From NCBI GenBank assembly GCA_014607495.2, contig CP053169.1, positions 3,844,001 through 3,908,000 on the forward strand: 64,000 bases of DNA, read 5' to 3'. A model generated the notes under the pieces. It had not been told where the DNA came from, made no database searches, and saw only the letters and a list, made by a program, of their open reading frames with translations. The DNA is from Carposina sasakii (taxonomy: Eukaryota > Arthropoda > Insecta > Lepidoptera > Carposinidae). Positions within the stretch are counted from its first letter, which is position 1; each line of letters begins with the position of its first letter. Below are positions 1 to 13,082 of the stretch, piece after piece. The translations under genes and the position numbers were made by a program.

Positions 1-1130
1 TATATTTCTTATAACAAGAAGACTGTAGGTAAGTATAACCGGAGTATTCATAGTTGCGATAGGTAGTTACCTTCACTTTTACCTACAGTCTCATGTTTAA
101 AAATAGGGTAAAATTTCACACACATGGCAACACGAATGACAGATTTAAAAAATATGAAAATTTGATTGTGTATTTATTGTTTTATTAATGAAATTTTCAA
201 ATATTTACCGGTGAAATGTGATGTTATTTATTTTCTTATGTTTTTGAGCATAGTTTTAATACACATTTCGTCAAGGTTGACATACACACGTAGACTATGA
301 GCACTGAATATTGGTTCAAAAGAACTTCGACTATACTTCTATAGGTTATATTTCTATTCCTACCTTATTAATTTAAAAACAATTATAATAATCAAGCACA
401 GATATCACATAAAAAGAACGACGCCAATCATTTGTTTTATTTTAGTTTGTTTTTTGAATTGTCATTTGTTTTATTTTATGTTGTGACTTTTAAATACTTT
501 TTAGTCAAGTATGATTAAAGTAAGGAGTATGTGTGTTAAACTTGTGAGAAATCAAGAAAATAAAAATTAAAAGATGTGAGAAGAAACCGGCAGGCACCCA
601 CAACTTGACAGTACGACTAATAAGATAATAGGTCGGTAACTTTTGCTGTGATTGGTTCACTTCATGTAAGGTGAAGTAATTTTGTTTTCTTACTAAAAAA
701 GTTCAGGCTACCCCATTTAGGGAAGACGGCCACGCCTATATGTAGGCATTATCGCAACCAACCTCCTTTACCTGGATATAGGCTGTGATTCTATATTTTT
801 TAACTATACTTTTATATGTCAGGAGGACTATCCCGAAATTAAAGTAACGGAGTATTGGGTAGATGTTCAAACTTGCACTGAATTTCCCGAAATCATTTTT
901 AGAAAATACAATATGAATCTTAAATATTTGATTTGCACTGAGAACGGGAAACCGGACAAGGCACCCACATTAGGGACTTGACAGAAATTCCCACGACTAA
1001 CTAATAAGTACATGTAAGCTAAAAGAGACTCTAAGAATTGATTTCCCGTAGGGACTGTCTGTGCTGTGCACGATTGGCTTCGACAGTTTTCATTGTGTAT
1101 AGGTGAATGTTTTTAATAATTTCGACATTT
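1..1130. other. Gene-free stretch
   Basis: AT-rich. Short self-similar phrases occur (for example GAAACCGGCAGGCACCCACA near 585 and GGGAAACCGGACAAGGCACC near 945), suggesting one old repeat present twice. No coding exon recognised. Confidence 0.4.
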
Positions 1131-1136
1131 TTTTTT

Positions 1137-1165
1137 GTTCCACGCGGACGGAGTCGCGGGCGTCC
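1137..1165 (-). repeat. 'CGCCCGCGA' end fragment
   Basis: CCACGCGGACGGAGTCGCGG then GCGTCCAC, the reverse of the element start. A second identical fragment is at 1371-1400, next to TATTTACTTTTTTCTGTAGT. Confidence 0.6.
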
Positions 1166-1282
1166 ACTATATTATTATAAAATTATTAATAAAAAATGGT
1201 TCGGTTGGGAAGAACCCACGCTATTCCCCATCTCACCACTAGTCAATTACTCGGATGAGAATTTTACCATCTCTTTTCTAAA
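1165..1282 (-). mobile_element. tRNA-like SINE fragment, minus strand
   Basis: AAATTATTAATAAAAAATGG then GTCAATTACTCGGATGAGAA and TTTACCATCTCTTTT match the tail and leader of the 56.5 kb element in reverse. The tRNA-like middle is worn. Confidence 0.55.
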
Positions 1283-1477
1283 TTAAAATTTTCTAAATCT
1301 AATATAGGCTATATGTTACTTTTTACGTTTTTATCCCGGATAATTTCGATATTTACTTTTTTCTGTAGTCCACGCGGACGGAGTCGCGGGCGTCCACTAT
1401 ATTGTATAAAAGTCATAGTTACAGAACAAGAAAGTAAACTCACCGATTGCTATAAAGTATATGGTTCGCAGGATCCA

Positions 1478-1617
1478 AAATCAGGGCGTCAGTATACAAA
1501 GTGACCGCGGTGGCGAAGTCCCCGGACTGGCAGGCCGCGTTCGAAGCCCTGACCTTCTCCACGAAGAGGGCCCGCGACGCCGCCCCTAGAGACGCCGACC
1601 CTGAGGGTTCCACCTGA
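1478..1617 (+). other. Unidentified GC-rich coding-like patch
   Basis: One frame reads VTAVAKSPDWQAAFEALTF then STKRARDAAPRDADPEGST and a stop. Base composition is far from the surroundings, with G/C-rich third positions. It sits between 'CGCCCGCGA' fragments and a MITE. I do not recognise the protein. It could be a captured exon, a retrotransposon piece or chance. Confidence 0.25.
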
Positions 1618-1755
1618 GAACAAGGGGTTATAATATGAGTTGGACTTAAAATATTTTTTTACGTCGTATTTAGCCGTGATCGTGTCGCGGTCGCGTCGTG
1701 AAGTAAAATAAACGCCCAATAGCGAAACTTCCATTGTGTGAACTATGGAACTATA

Positions 1756-2420
1756 CAGGGTGTGGGTAAAGGGCACATAACGAAATGCTGAACAAGTACC
1801 TACCACGCCAAACAGAAATGAAAAAACTGGTTAGCTACTCAACGTTGATACTTATTAAGGGTACTAAACAACGGTATATAAATACATAGATAAGTATAGA
1901 AACATCCATGACTCGGAAACAAACATCGATATTCATCATATCAATGTTTGCACATACCGGGATTCGAACCCAGGACCTATGGCGTCGCAGGCAGGGTCAC
2001 TACCTACTAGACCAATGGGCCGTCAGCGTTATGATAATTAACTAACTAAAATAGTGTAAGACATAATTTATAATAAAATTATGCCCCCGTTGAAGTCTTT
2101 TCTATGAAAAATCTATTTAGAAGAAATAATAATTAATTAAAACTAGTGGACTCCCTCGACTTTGTCCGATTTTGGATCACTTGAGACACTCCTTTGGGGT
2201 TGTTCAGATAATTAAACTTTTATGAGAGCAACCATTTTTTTGAAAATCATCCTTAGGTTAAAATTTTTAAGCCATTATTTACGGCCTACTTGAACGAACC
2301 ACACAAATTTTTTCCTGTAAAAATGAAAAAAAAAGTCGGAAAATTTTGGAATTTTCCTGGTTTTGATCTCAGAATCATGGTCTGAATATCAATATTTGCC
2401 TGGCTGTCACAAACACCCTG
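1756..2420. mobile_element. MITE family A copy split by a SINE
   Basis: The left end CAGGGTGTGGGT follows TATA at 1752-1755. The right end is TTTGCCTGGCTGTCAC...ACACCCTG at 2420, followed by TA. The interior from about 2172 (TTGGATCACTTG) matches the other family A copies. About 360 bp in the middle is foreign and includes the tRNA-like SINE at 1815-2030. Confidence 0.55.
1815..2030 (-). mobile_element. tRNA-derived SINE, minus strand
   Basis: Read on the minus strand, it starts GGCCCATTGGTCTAGTAGG (box A-like), continues to GGTTCGAATCCCGG (box B), then a GATGTTTGTTTCCGAGTCAT body. This is the common lepidopteran SINE whose head looks like a tRNA. No CCA end or full cloverleaf makes it a functional tRNA. 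Confidence 0.65.
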
Positions 2421-2424
2421 TATA

Positions 2425-5055
2425 TTTTTATAAGTTATACATATCTACATGAACGTATAAAGAATAACGGACAGAATGTTGTGACTACACAGAGTGAAGC
2501 ATTCATAATAAGCTCGGCAACGATATTCCATGGAATAGGGATGTGTATTGACGCGTTATCCACCCACACATACAAACCATAGTAAGCTCGGCGCCTACTG
2601 GAAAATACGCACACATGCCCAACGCGCCGTCATTTCGGTGCTTCAATCTGTGCAGTGACAGCATTACGTCCATTGTTCTTATACATTCATGCATATCTAC
2701 TCGTATACATTACATAGTCAAGTGTCGGTAAGTGTACATAATCAAGTGTAGAGTTTCCTTCTTAAGTGTACATCACGCAAAGTTTTGATGTCATACAAAG
2801 AAACACTCTTAAGATTTTAATATCCGTATAATAATAGAAAACACAAATTTCGAAGGCCTATATGGATACCATAACCACTTAAGAGCCCCTCGACGTCTTC
2901 ATAACAATAAAACCATAAAAATTCAACGACATCCTAACAAATAATAAATAATGACAACCTGCTACTGAATTCCTAATCTCCCCCAAAATGAGCTAAGCTC
3001 GAGCCAATTATAACAATGGGTCCCGTACATTTGTGATGCACCTAAATTCAAGGCCGTCCGGTTTTGAAGTTTCGAACTGGGACAGAACAGAAACGGGTTT
3101 AATATTTTAATTAAAAGCATTCGAATTTAAACAGTTTGTTTAAAATGTCATTAAAGTGAAACGATTTTGGCGGAAAGTTCTGCCGCGATGAGAGATAAAA
3201 GAAATAAGAAATTTATTTAGTGAAAGAAGAATTCTGTGCTGTTACGAAATTGCTACGTATGTATAATTGTATACGTAGTCTTACTAAAAAGAGTACATAA
3301 AATAGCGTCGAATGGCAGTATAAAGGATTTTCTCCTATTGGTCCTTATTTTCACCAAAGAGATTTAAATATTGAACTCTGAAAATAAAATATTCTAAATT
3401 CGAGTTGCGTTGCGGGCGTGAGTCTACCGTCGCCACCTGCCCTATCTAGCGGAGCGCATCGGAAGCGAGAGTACTTTTTTTCTCACGAACTGCATTCTCC
3501 ACCATACAATGACTCGACAATATCTATCGTTCAATATACATTGCTCAGTTAAAACCAAGATTAGTTTGATATTACACATTTAGAAAGCAATGTGTACACG
3601 GATGTTTAGTTCGGGTGGGTTGAAACGCCCTTTTACCTTTGCCCTTTTATTGTTTTTTTTTCGAGTGTGAACGAGATCTTTTGGTACAATGACGGATAGG
3701 CATAAACAGTCATTGTTCTTTGTATATGAACATGGAAAAGGGGCCTGTAAAAACTTGTGGAGTCCGAAACTTACTGCTCCTTCTTTTTAGACAGGATGTT
3801 GGTCGGTTTCAGAGGCTAGAGAGTTATAATATTGCAATGTAAGTAGGCGTGAAGGTGTTCCTGTAGATTTTTGGAGTCCTTAAGGAATTCACAAATCGTA
3901 GATAAAAAAACTAAATAAATGAATCTAGAATCAAAAACATTGAACACACTATTTTGTTTTAAATCACCCAACCCGTCCCATAGGAAAACCGTTCTAAAGA
4001 AAGGTCAAATCCAGTCCTACTTAGATTCAAGAGACTCAAGATCACGTAAGACATCATTACCTTCGCTTATCGACCAACCGGACATGGGCCGACCGAGGTT
4101 CCCCATAATACCGGTCAATTGTTTCGGCTATTCTGAAAAATGATCCCTGTAATCGCCATTTACAACCTTTATTAAAATTTCGTTAAAGAGCCGGCTGATA
4201 ACCGCGTCGGCGGACATATTGGTAATTATTTTTTCTCCAAAACTACCTTTCATTTATCTTGTAAGTTACTTTTGGGCTCGAGACCGCCCAGTCGTAAAAG
4301 GGGCTCTGTGATACCTTGATAAGTCTCCAGATGAGATATTACGGTTTAATATAAATATGAAAGTAATTTATAATTTGTCTGCAAATATAATAAAGGGGTT
4401 ACTTATGTAATTTGTACAAGTCTTCGGTGAAATACTGCGAGTGAAACTAGGTATAAGAGATTTATTGGAAATGTTCTGGATGGTTTTTTTACTTCGAACT
4501 TTATCGCGTTTAAGAAAAATCAGCCTTGCTGTCGTAAAGTCTACAAATAGATACTTACCTACCATAATATTAAAAAAAACTCTTCCATAGTCGTATCTAA
4601 TTTATACCTATTACGTGTTATCCCGCATATAAAGAGAAATGTTTCTAGGAGTGTGATTTGTATTAATACCACGGTTTAGTAAGTTCCCAGTAGTTTACTA
4701 CTAACTCGGGACTTTGGGTCACAAAACGTGGAAATGATTTAAAGTTTACGACATTTCACTATTTATTCTGATACTAAAAATAGATTTAAGGTCTACACAT
4801 TTTCAATTAAAATATTTTGTTTTACTACCTTTTAAAATACCTTGAATATATTTAGTAGGTACCCTCCTACCTAGATATGCACCACATGAAGTCCTCTGTA
4901 TTACAAAAATGGTGTAGCTATTTCAAGGATTACACTGTAGCAAATATCATCTACCTACTATTTATAGCAAAACTAACTAAAGATCGATTTTGGTTTTATA
5001 CTTATCCCGTCAAACGTAAAATCTGTTTTGTCTATAAGCTCGTGCCTTAATACTT
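2425..5055. other. Gene-free stretch
   Basis: AT-rich, no exon or clear mobile element recognised. The small open frames have no family resemblance and no coding base pattern. Confidence 0.4.
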
Positions 5056-5159
5056 TTACTTGGCGAAAAACCAAAATCAAGCAGGTACCTTTGTCGGGTT
5101 AAAAAAAATAAAAAAACTATCATCCTACGCTATAATCGGCTCTTCTTTGTCTATTCTTC

Positions 5160-5320
5160 CCGCGTCTTCGATGGCACCTTGTGTAGTGCATTTCACCGAA
5201 TGGTTCCTTTGGATGATGGCGCTAGTTACTATGTGCATTTACTACATTATCCGTGACATTCCATACAAAAAATGTTAATTCCGAAATCAGGCATAGGAGT
5301 TATTCTATGAAACAGGCTAT
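5160..5320 (+). repeat. Repeat T
   Basis: GATGATGGCGCTAGTTACTA, TACATTATCCGTGACATTCC, TTAATTCCGAAATCAGGCAT and AGGAGTTATTCTATGAAA. Shared with 27343-27720, 47120-47490, 57090-57200 and, in part, 22385-22430. Confidence 0.6.
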
Positions 5321-5639
5321 AGCATCATTACAGTGGTTTTTTACCTGTCCGAGAAACAATTAGTGTGTGTGGGTGCCGAGACAAATCACACAATAATTTG
5401 GGTCCGGATTTTGGTAATTTATATTTTAAAACAATGATTGTTTTACGTGTCGTATTTTATGGGAATCGATTTTGTTTCGGTTCCGCTTAGAATCGTTCGT
5501 GCCGGTAAATTGCGATTATGTTAGAGTTTTAGCCATGACAGTCTATCTATACTATGTATTATTATTTGATGATTTAATACAAAGTTTAAGTAAAATTTAA
5601 AAAGCAATCAATATAATTTTACATTGAACGTCGCATTTC

Positions 5640-6133
5640 TAATGCCTGGAAGAGCTACTGGTCCATGAAGGAGCTGATGAAGGGTAACCTCCCATTATCT
5701 CTGAAGCGCAAACTCGTTGATATGTGCAACCTGCCTATCCTAACTTACGGGGCACAAACTTGGTCACTAACCGAACATCAGAAGTCCAGGCTCAAGGTTT
5801 GTCAAAGAGCAATGGAACGCAGTATCCTGGGAGTAAAGCGCACAGACCGTATTAGGAACACCATACTGCGCTCAAAAACTGGTGTCGCTGACGTTGGCGT
5901 GCAGACCGCAAGACTGAAGTGGAACTGGGCCGGACACGTATGTCGAATGCACCCAAACAGATGGGCAAAGATAGCCACTTATTGGGTGCCTACAGACGGA
6001 AACCGGCGTAGGGGAAGACCTAGGAGAAGTCCCTCCAGGACGACAGGATAAGTTTCTGCCGGATTGGGCCACCATAGCGGCAACAAGACAAGTGTGGGCT
6101 CAAATGGGGGAGGCCTTTGCCCAGCAATGGGAC
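5640..6133 (+). pseudogene. RTE-type LINE reverse transcriptase C-terminus, decayed
   Basis: The reading frame from 5665 encodes the segment after the RT domain of lepidopteran endonuclease-reverse transcriptases: LPILTYGAQTWSLT, LKVCQRAMERSILGVK, RLKWNWAGHV and GRPRR. Near 6040 the frame is lost; the matching end (DWATIAATRQVWAQMGEAF, then AQQWDTA and stop) continues in another frame to about 6140. The 5' end is truncated, as usual for LINEs. Not a host gene. Confidence 0.8.
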
Positions 6134-6159
6134 ACAGCATAGTCTATTAAAAAAAAATT

Positions 6160-7525
6160 ACATGGCAGTATTTTACCCGTGAGTTTTTATGCATACGCTT
6201 TTTTCTACTACCTACTATTACTCCTATTACCATCTAAAAGGTGATAAGTAAGTGAACCGGTTGCGAAGTTTGAAAGGTCTAAATGAACAGACATACACAG
6301 AAGACTTTTCTTTTATACAACGCGCAACGTAACATTACCTACATGTAGACACAACACTTGTGCTACATGAGCTCATTAGGCATATAAACGATGAGACAAA
6401 TATTTGTAGCTTTATAACAAAACAAATCGAGACTTGATTATTACCATTGCGTGCAGCTAAACGTCCCACTTAAGAAAAACGTATACTCATGTATGTTTTA
6501 TAAGCAGCTTGTGACAGATCGTGTTCCAAACCCTCATACAGGTAGGTATCCGACTTCCGCGCATCTGTTCAACGTTCAACATCAGCCCGAAGGCGTTGTC
6601 CCATCACGACTCCGTAACCCCATCGAATGTGAGAGCCTTTTCCAATGCGAAATGTGTTAGCCTAACCTGTATTCCACAATTCGGTCGGGGTGCTATTGCG
6701 AAATCGTACGTGAATACAGTGAATTCCTCACATACCACCTCAATTACCATTTCGTGAGTGACCTCCGTTCCCCGCCCACTGTCCCGTATGAACCCGGGAC
6801 AATCGAACCCTGACATGGACGGCCAGGGGTTTTTGAACTCAGTGCCGTCAAAAACAGAGCTATACATGAATTACAAAATGACGCATTTCTTGAATTAGAA
6901 AGATCATGAATATTACTAGTCATTTACTCATGTATGATTGGATTTGATTCATAGATTTTAAATTCTAAAAAGCCATTACCATTTTACTCAAAATAAGCAG
7001 AATTGCACAATTGACTTGCTTTTGGCGGAATATTACAAATCAGTCTTTTAAGCCTTATGTGCGGATTCAAACCGAGCAGTTAAATTTGAATACAACCGAA
7101 GTTAGAGCCTTACTAATTAACATTTTGAACGAAATATTTGCAACTAAGGGAGAGCCAACTAGGTTGAAGTTAATTTGCTGTGAGGTATGCGTGCTATTCT
7201 TGTTCTTTACAAATCCTGACTACTCTGGTATGGTTGTAAGTTGTAATGCGTTGTGAAGAGGAAATTACTTTTATATGATAGTTTTTTCTGTCGGCACGCG
7301 TGGTGTGGAATGCGCTTTACTCAATCGATTTTGCGCACAATCAGGCTTACGATCTTACTGAAGTGGGGTCTTAGACACAGTAACATTATCTATTTCACGA
7401 TCAAATCAATCAATCAGTTCATGCTCGATACACAATAGGAAGTCATCATTTTTACGCCAAACAGCTATTGGTGCGAGTGTTCGTTGTGACAGCGAACGTT
7501 GATGCCAAACGATGTTATATTGTCT
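6160..7525. other. Gene-free stretch with unclassified repeat-like text
   Basis: 6520-6860 is less AT-rich, with CCGTATGAACCCGGGACAAT near 6784. It may be an old repeat; I cannot place it. No gene seen. Confidence 0.35.
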
Positions 7526-7529
7526 AACT

Positions 7530-7855
7530 AGTGGACGCCCGCGACTCCGTCCACGTGGACTACAGAAAAAATAAATGTCGAAATTATCCGAGATAAAAAC
7601 ATTTTCCCGGGATAAAAAGTCACTATCACAATATACTCCTGAAAACTGCATCGAAATCGGTTTAGCCATTTCTGAGATTAGCGTGCACAAACGCACAGAC
7701 AAACTGACAAACAGACAAACCGACAAACAGACAATAATTCAAAAAATCATTCTTTTGGGTACTATTGCGTTGATAAAGGTCTCCTATAATATTTTTTCTC
7801 ATATAACTTCAATGTACAGACAGCGATCCGTTACATTTTTATTATATGTATAGAT
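7530..7855 (+). repeat. 'CGCCCGCGA' interspersed element
   Basis: Starts CTAGTGGACGCCCGCGACTC, continues with CGAAATTATCCGAGATAAAA, TTTTCCCGGGATAAAAAGT, ATCGAAATCGGTTTAGCC and a run of ACAGACAAAC. A very common lepidopteran repeat, class uncertain. The end (CAGACAGCGATCCGTTACAT) is an intact relative of the site interrupted at 37.95 kb. Confidence 0.7.
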
Positions 7856-8021
7856 AAGCACCCAGGCATTGAAAATCGCCTTCTATTGATGTTGATCAAG
7901 TCACCAAAGAGTAGTCAATTGCAATACCGGACTAGATCAAATTTATATGTACCAATATATGTTTTGTTTGTATGGTATTGAATAACAAACTTTCTTCGTC
8001 TATCGGCTAGTTTATACCACA

Positions 8022-8485
8022 ACTAGTGGACGCCCGCGACTTCGTCCGCGTGGACTGCAGAAAAAAACAAACTTTTATCTTTATAAAAAGTATAAAATAG
8101 GTATAGCCTTGGTCTTATCTTCAATTCAACTACTGGTAAAAATTTCAAAATGCTAGAACACGATTTTTTGTTTCTTATGACGTGATATGACGAACTTGCA
8201 TACTAACTTTCAACCCTTATTTCACCCCTTAGCTGGTCGAAATTTCAATGCTAGAACAAATGTTTAATGATTTCTTATCAAGTGCTTAAATTAAAGTTTC
8301 ATGGTTTTATCTTTTAAAATTAAGAACTTTACCTCTATTTCAACCCCTTCATCCCTTTTTTTCGAAATAAAAAGTAGCCTATGTTCTGTCTCATCTAAAG
8401 ATTGTCTGCGGTTGCGAGGTTTAAGCGGGAAAGCGTAACAGACAGACAGACAGAGTTACTTTCGCATTTATAATATTAATTTACA
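8022..8485 (+). repeat. 'CGCCCGCGA' interspersed element
   Basis: Starts CTAGTGGACGCCCGCGACTT, ends in CAGACAGACAGACAGAGTTA and TTTCGCATTTATAATATTAA. Internal text differs from the 7.5 kb copy. Confidence 0.65.
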
Positions 8486-8489
8486 TACA

Positions 8490-10715
8490 TCCTAGACTAC
8501 CAATCAGAGAACCGGTTGGTTTCATACCTAAAAGAAATCTTTCGTACACTATAATTCACGCAGCGATGTTTAAATCCATTTAGCAGTACCTACACCACAG
8601 TTTCTCATCAGAGCTAATTTAAGCGTTTTAATGATCTATGGCGTCGAATTTGTTTTTTCTTCCATTTTAATTATATCGAAGCTGTTATTACGCTGAGCAT
8701 TATCGCGGATTAAGAATTTGTTTTGTTTTTTGAACCCTTTTGGACCAGACATTGTGGGTGGAGTAAACAACTTGTATTTAAAGATCCACCAGTTTCACAT
8801 GACACGTGCTTGTGTATAAACCTATTGAGAGTTCGTCGTACAGTAGAGGTCTTGTTTCGGTGGCTGCTAAGGTTCGCGCTAAAGAAAAAGCAAACAAAAT
8901 ATTAAAAGTTCGAAAATTACATCATTCCGGTCGGTTTCCGAACTGGGCAGCTGTAATCGACTGAAGCATAAAGTGTAATAACAATTGCGATGCAGAGATT
9001 ATCCATGTTACTGGTCAGGGCGGGAGTAAGGACGTGCTTTTAAATATGAACGGTAAAGTTCTATAGGAAAGTGAATTCTATAGGAATAATAAAGAAATTA
9101 TTTTCACAAGCCTAATATTAAAACTAAAATTAAATAAAAAGGCAACATTAACAAATAGAAAACCGCAAGTCCTTCGCCGCACCGCTGGCAATGTGCCATA
9201 ATAAACCCAATGAAGTATGTCCGAAGTCGTACATTACCGGCACCTATTTTACATGCAGTTCTTGTGTTCCATGCAAATAGCCCTAAATCTAGTTCCAATG
9301 TTTCAGTAACCCTACATTTTAACCTAACTAAGTAGTTACTAGCACTTTATACGCCGCATTACAAATTGCATCTCTTCAATGCTCTTTATCCTTAATACAG
9401 TTTGATTTTCCGCTTGGCTATTTCTGATTCGTTAGAGTTCGCTCGCAATATGTTTACCATTGCAAACACGCGTGAACATTCGCATGCGGCGGTGCTACTC
9501 ATTGCCTTTTTGCACCTTCCTTGTGAACAGAACAAATTAACTTATTGTACTTTGAAATATAACTTCAGGAGTTTTTTATTACCGAAACATAAAAATATTT
9601 AATTTTTTATTAGCATACGCGTACGAAAGGAACATATTACTGCAGTTGACTTAGAAATTAGCTGGTATTTCTTGGCGCTAAATATAAGTAATATCTGAAT
9701 GTTCACGTCCTGAAAATTCATACATTACCCACATAGCCCAGATAAAACCGCAATTTTAACCCGCGCTCAATTTTAATTTCTCAATTACATTAATTGTTAA
9801 TGAGTTATTATCTCAATGCGGCCCTGGCGGGGCTGGATCAGATGATTAGACATTAGACGTGCAAGAATGCTCAGACGGCCGGCTGACGAAGGTACGCGTT
9901 CAAAAAGGCTTTACAACAGCCAAGTATGAAGAATGCAAGCGAATACTAAGTTAGGTATTGGAATTTTGCAACAGTTTATGGCTGTGATCTATCTTGAGAT
10001 TAATTTGTTTTTTTTTTTATTAATGAGGTCTAAATTTTAGTTTATTTAAATAACCATTTGGTGGACTAATTATAATTGCATAAGATGACTTCTTTTGTAG
10101 AGAAAACTTAAAACAGAAAACAGGTTCATTTGCTATCTTGAGCACAGCGTAGTTTTCAAATATCTACAGTTTTCTGAGCTATCTTATTATTATATCCAGG
10201 CTTAATAGCAGAGCGCGATGTTCTACCGCTGATTACAGTTTCTCAAGATAATTTTAGTTTATAAGATGACGTTCATTTTATGGCGTAGAGCGGAATAAGT
10301 TGTTATCCTATACCTACTTATTATTTACCTATGTATAAGACATTTTAATTCAGGATACGTTAAATCGTTATTCTAGAATAAAGTCCAGTGCTTATTTACT
10401 ATCTACCTATACGTTTGCAAAAGCAAAGCACATATGACATATCCGCGCCCATTGCCCCCCAAAGGAGGCTCGGCAGAAGTGTGAAAATTAAATACCCATT
10501 TTTCACTAGTTAGACTGTGATAGTTACACAATAGCAAATTAAAGAATTAGCGCACTATCAGGAAAAACACCCTCGCTAGATTGAGCAATATACGCTACAT
10601 AGTACGCTACATAGTATTCATACATAGTACGAATATATTATTAGCATAATTTCTTTTGAATCTGCTTCGTGAACCAAAACAATGTTAAAACATAGCACAA
10701 ATAGACTTATGAAGC
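8490..10715. other. Gene-free stretch
   Basis: No exon, RNA gene or well-defined mobile element recognised. Confidence 0.4.
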
Positions 10716-10720
10716 TTATA

Positions 10721-11204
10721 CACAGCTGTCACAGCCAGGCAAATATTGAAATGCTGAACAAGTATCATTGTATTAAGTTATACGTCAGTGTTTATTTATA
10801 TACTCGCAAGAAGCATTTCTAATTTGATTAACCAGTAATCTATGCTCTCCGCGCTAATTGTATCGGGCGATCCTGTGACTAATTAAATGGGCTTATTGGT
10901 TATTGTGTGTCACATTGCTGTTTTTTGGATCACTTGTGACTCCATTAGGGTTGATCAGTTATTTGAACTTTTTTGAGGGCAACTTTTTTTTTTGATAATC
11001 ATTTTTTCGTAAAATTTTTATTTTGAAGTCATTATCAATCTAAGACCTAATTAAACGAACTAAACATTATTTTTTCCTGAAAATATAAAAAAAAATGTCG
11101 ATTTTTAAAAAAAAATTCCTGCGAAAGTTTTCAGTGTTTTCCGCCTCAAAATCATGGTATTATTTCATGGTATCAATATTTGCCTAGCTGTCACAAACAC
11201 CCTG
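10721..11204 (+). mobile_element. MITE family A, copy 2
   Basis: The ends are inverted: GTCACAGCCAGGCAAATATT on the left and AATATTTGCCTAGCTGTCAC...ACACCCTG on the right, with TA outside both. It is 484 bp with no coding capacity. The left tip is degraded. Confidence 0.75.
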
Positions 11205-12035
11205 TATATCTAGGCCCCATGGACATATACTATCTACGGATACATTACGTTGGCAGCAGTTAGCTGCAGTGCCGAGTAGCGGCGCCCGCGCAGCATTCCT
11301 TGCGCACTGTAATTATACTTACACTCATGCGCATGTCCGTCCATTCCATAAGGTGGCAAGTGTAAGACGTGTTGGGATGATAGACTTTCGATCACAGAAT
11401 AGACATTTTAATGGCAAGACAACTTATATCATAACTTTAAAGGTAAGTAGGTACGTACTTATGTTATATTCTGTTTTCAAGTCAAAATGGCTGAATGGAT
11501 CCGGGTAAAATTTAGTATTATAGGCGATTATATATGACGCAGGACCAACGGATTTAGGTGCATTCCGAGGCACAAAAGCTAAGTGACAATTTTACTTATT
11601 AAAATTCGTATGTACATGAAATTATTATTTTTTTTACAGGCCCGTGACTGGAATTCAACCTAAGCTCCCCGATTGGATGGGCTATCACTTTAGTTACTAG
11701 GTAGGTAAATGAGATGGTTTGATAAGATTCGACTGTCAAAAAAAACTCATCACAATATAAATCAAAGGGGCAGGAAATAATTACTTAAAATAAAATTAGA
11801 ACGGTTACATCCGCATTCTTATAACGCAATATTAATAATTGTGTTATCGATACGAAATGTTACATGTTGGCCTTTCTATCTGTTACAATTTTAATTTGCA
11901 TATATTATTAATTTATTGAGAAAATTAATTAGTATTAATTGATAAACGCGTCGCCAACTCGTTTAGGTTACTTTCTAATGGTACATCATGTAACGACATA
12001 CAAGAATGCTAATTATTATACACAAGGCATTAATC

Positions 12036-12606
12036 ATTGTGTCGATGATAAAATAATCTCATCAAAAACATAAATGTGAAATGAGGGCCAATTTCCAACG
12101 ACAAAAGAAGCGATATCTAAATGGGTGCCAAGTTCTATGGTCAGTCCTAAAATTTATTTGTAACAACATAAAATATCATTTTTCTTATCCTAGGATAATA
12201 TATTGTAGCCTAATGTCTGACTTGGCTAGTTCTCATATACTTACGAATTATTAACAAGTACCTACTAACTATTAAATAGTCATGGAAGATCCCTATGTTC
12301 GATGGCTAGTTTCTACCAGCAAGCCAAATTTTCGGACTAATAAAATAATAACCGCCTAGATAACAGGTTTAGACCTTGCGAAGGCTATAATATAATTCGT
12401 ATATAAAAACTAGCCAAGTCAGACCTTAGGCTACAATATATTATCCTAGGTTATAAGAATAAATGATATTTTATGTCGTTACAAATAAATTTCAGGACTG
12501 ACCATTGAACTTGGCACCCATTTAGATATCACTTCTTTTGTCGTTGGAACTAGGCTCTCATTTCACATTTATGTTTTTGATGAGATTATTTTATCATCGA
12601 CACAAT
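12036..12606. mobile_element. Large fold-back element
   Basis: Arms of about 215 bp (12036-12250 and 12391-12606) are reverse complements at roughly 90 percent or better, separated by about 140 bp. Both arms share the phrases ATTGTGTCGATGATAAAATA and AATATATTGTAGCCTAA. No coding capacity; a non-autonomous DNA transposon is likely. Confidence 0.85.
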
Positions 12607-13019
12607 TCGTGTGACTGCCGGAATCTACCATATTATTGTCCATAGCAATAGCTAAAAACAAAATGGTGGAATCACTGTAGGTGTTATTTTTTTCAGTTAA
12701 TTGACAAGCATCCAAACCATGTAAAAAACAAGGATAAAACATAACGACTTATATTTTCTCTACCTTCATCATATCTACGTTCGTTGTCGCAACACCCTCA
12801 GCAATAGAGGTTTCAATTCATCACGTGACTTGACGCGCGAAAAGGTTTATTGATGTAAGTGTCAGTAGGTTCAGTGATGAACCTCTATCGATTTGATCGA
12901 GAAATAACGTTACTTTGTCTGAGGCATCAGTTTCTACTTATTGCAATTATTGTATTATATCTTAAAACAGAATCGAATACGTCGACATAAGCTTTAATGA
13001 CAACAGTCGGACAATTTAC

Positions 13020-13082
13020 GTTATGCTTGCGGTGAGTGCGGTCGTCGCCGACAAAGGCGGGTTCGAATCCCGGCTGGGGCTT
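13020..13082 (+). other. tRNA-like box B sequence
   Basis: GGCGGGTTCGAATCCCGGCT is a perfect pol III box B, after TTGCGGTGAGTGCGGTCGTC. No convincing box A or acceptor stem, so probably a worn SINE head rather than a tRNA. Confidence 0.35.

Noticed and set aside
1955..2028. Possible tRNA gene on the minus strand
   Set aside because: It is the head of a SINE with a shared body downstream; the cloverleaf is imperfect.
5060..5278. 72-codon open frame
   Set aside because: It lies largely in repeat T, copies of which are non-coding elsewhere.
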